From assembly GCA_900543945.1 (NCBI GenBank), contig UQTN01000060.1, positions 1-12,436 on the forward strand: a DNA stretch of 12,436 nucleotides, in the 5' to 3' direction. Both the position numbers and the translations under genes were made by a program. A model generated the notes under the pieces. It did not search any database, was not told the origin of the DNA, and saw only the letters and a program-made list of their open reading frames with translations. The DNA is from an uncultured Collinsella sp. (GTDB lineage Bacteria; Actinomycetota; Coriobacteriia; Coriobacteriales; Coriobacteriaceae). Shown piece after piece: positions 11,607-12,436 of the stretch (positions are counted from its first letter, which is position 1; every line of letters begins with the position of its first letter).

Positions 11607-12398
11607 ATGGCATCTACTTCAGACCTTTCGCCGGCTGAGCGCCAGCGATTTATCATGAATTGGCTGGCCGAAAAGCCAAATATCTCGGTATCCGACATCG
11701 TTCGCCGTTTTTCGGTTTCGGAAGTCACCGCACGACACGACCTCATCTCGCTGGAATCCGAAGGCAAGCTGCGTCGCGTACGCGGTGGAGCGGTATCGCT
11801 TTCTCGCTCCAACGCAATCTCGTATCCCGAGGAGCGCATCAATGTCCAAGTCGAGGCCAAGGAGGCCATCGCCGCAACCGCAGCAACTCTTGTTGATGAT
11901 GGCGATGTTCTGGTAATTGATATCGGCACCACAGGCTTTTACTTCGCTAAGGCCCTCATGGACAAGCGTGAGATCACCATTATCACCGGCGATCTTGCAA
12001 TCGCAAACTACGCCAGCTTCAATCTCCCCAATGCTTCGGTAGTGCTGCTGGGCGGCTCCGTGCGCAAGGGCCACCTCTATCTCGCGGGCGCACTGACGCT
12101 CGACTGCATGAGCAAACTACATGCCGACAAGGCGTTTGTCAGTGCTGACGGATTCCACCCCGACCACGGTTTTACCGTCGAGCACGACTTCTCGGCCATG
12201 ATCAAGCATATGTACCTTACCAACTCAAACCAGGGCTACATGATGGTTGACCAGGGAAAGTTCAACAAGACCAGTTTTTATCAGTCCGCGCAGATCGATG
12301 ACCTCGACGGCATCATCGTTGATGGAGACGACGAGGGCATCATGACGGCGGCGATCGAGAGCAGTCGCAGTCATCCCAAGCTCTATATTGCAAAATAG
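11607..12398 (+). CDS. DeoR/GlpR-family transcriptional regulator
   Basis: A 263-residue sugar-operon regulator, usually a repressor released by a phosphorylated sugar. The N-terminal winged HTH covers about 7-65: RQRFIMNWLAEKP, ISVSDIVRRFSVSEVTARHD (recognition helix SEVTARHDL) and the wing GKLRRVRGGAV. The C-terminal DeoR sensor domain (about 80-250) shows VLVIDIGTTGFYFAKAL, ITIITGDLAIANY, VVLLGGSVRKG and ADKAFVSADGF, matching the family pattern D-GTT, TN/GDL, GG-VR and ADG. The start at 11607 has AAGGAG 6 bases upstream; the longer frame from 11460 adds 49 residues of non-native character and is rejected. It is divergent from the PTS operon and is the likely owner of the GCTTTYGA boxes. 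UlaR, the E. coli ascorbate regulator, belongs to the same family, but one-to-one orthology cannot be claimed. Confidence 0.94.
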   Translation: MASTSDLSPAERQRFIMNWLAEKPNISVSDIVRRFSVSEVTARHDLISLESEGKLRRVRGGAVSLSRSNAISYPEERINVQVEAKEAIAATAATLVDDGDVLVIDIGTTGFYFAKALMDKREITIITGDLAIANYASFNLPNASVVLLGGSVRKGHLYLAGALTLDCMSKLHADKAFVSADGFHPDHGFTVEHDFSAMIKHMYLTNSNQGYMMVDQGKFNKTSFYQSAQIDDLDGIIVDGDDEGIMTAAIESSRSHPKLYIAK

Positions 12399-12407
12399 CT
12401 CAAATGG

Positions 12408-12436
12408 CCGGGTCGCCCCCACTGCGGGCGACCCGG
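12408..12436 (+). terminator. Terminator stem after the DeoR-family gene (tail beyond window)
   Basis: CCGGGTCGCCC (12408-12418) is perfectly complementary to GGGCGACCCGG (12426-12436) with a 7-base loop, starting 9 bases after the stop codon. The window ends at the last stem base, so the T-run cannot be checked. Confidence 0.8.

Noticed and set aside
1..12436. CRISPR array, tRNA or rRNA genes
   Set aside because: No regularly spaced direct repeats, cloverleaf with CCA-end context, or rRNA-like stretch was noticed on reading both strands; a covariance search was not possible.

Overview
The window looks like chromosomal DNA of a GC-rich Gram-positive gut anaerobe. Coriobacteriia, and Collinsella in particular, is the best guess. 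It rests on the strongly C/G-ending codon use, the gene style, the OFA-type transporter and the ascorbate-type PTS with TalC-like transaldolases. No marker gene (rRNA, ribosomal protein) is present to settle it.

Left part (1-3903). A LysR-type regulator, cut by the window edge, is read leftward. Divergent from it is a compact operon: short-chain dehydrogenase, OFA-like MFS transporter, Gfo/Idh/MocA dehydrogenase, closed by a strong terminator. A promoter with a perfect dyad centred near -65 is what a LysR-controlled uptake-and-oxidation operon would show; the substrate cannot be read from the sequence. Then comes a roughly 310-bp gap dominated by a 158-bp inverted-repeat structure, and a monocistronic tex gene (RNA-binding Tex/S1 protein) with a perfect 13-bp terminator stem.

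Middle (6413-7248). No intact gene lies here, but it is the most unusual part. On the minus strand it holds the frameshifted C-terminus of a DUF6273-like protein, read as a variable region, followed by a start-less, frameshifted and truncated Avd-like four-helix-bundle gene. This is the target-avd order of a diversity-generating retroelement (DGR). Where template repeat and reverse transcriptase would follow there is instead a 169-bp MITE-like element with perfect 15-bp terminal inverted repeats and a central hairpin. I read the region as a dead DGR.

Right part (7249-12436). On the minus strand lie transaldolase 1 (separate promoter region) and, upstream of it, an operon transaldolase 2 - EIIA - EIIB - EIIC of the ascorbate (Ula/Sga) PTS family, ending in a strong terminator. 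Divergent from it is a DeoR-family regulator. The shared AT-rich intergenic region carries four GCTTTYGA boxes overlapping both candidate operon promoters. The two transaldolases are about 80% identical by eye and carry Glu/Phe at the positions that separate transaldolases from fructose-6-phosphate aldolases. The locus probably imports a sugar or sugar acid as a phosphate and feeds it to the pentose phosphate pathway. None of the dedicated ascorbate catabolic genes (ulaD/E/F/G) is in view, so the substrate is open.
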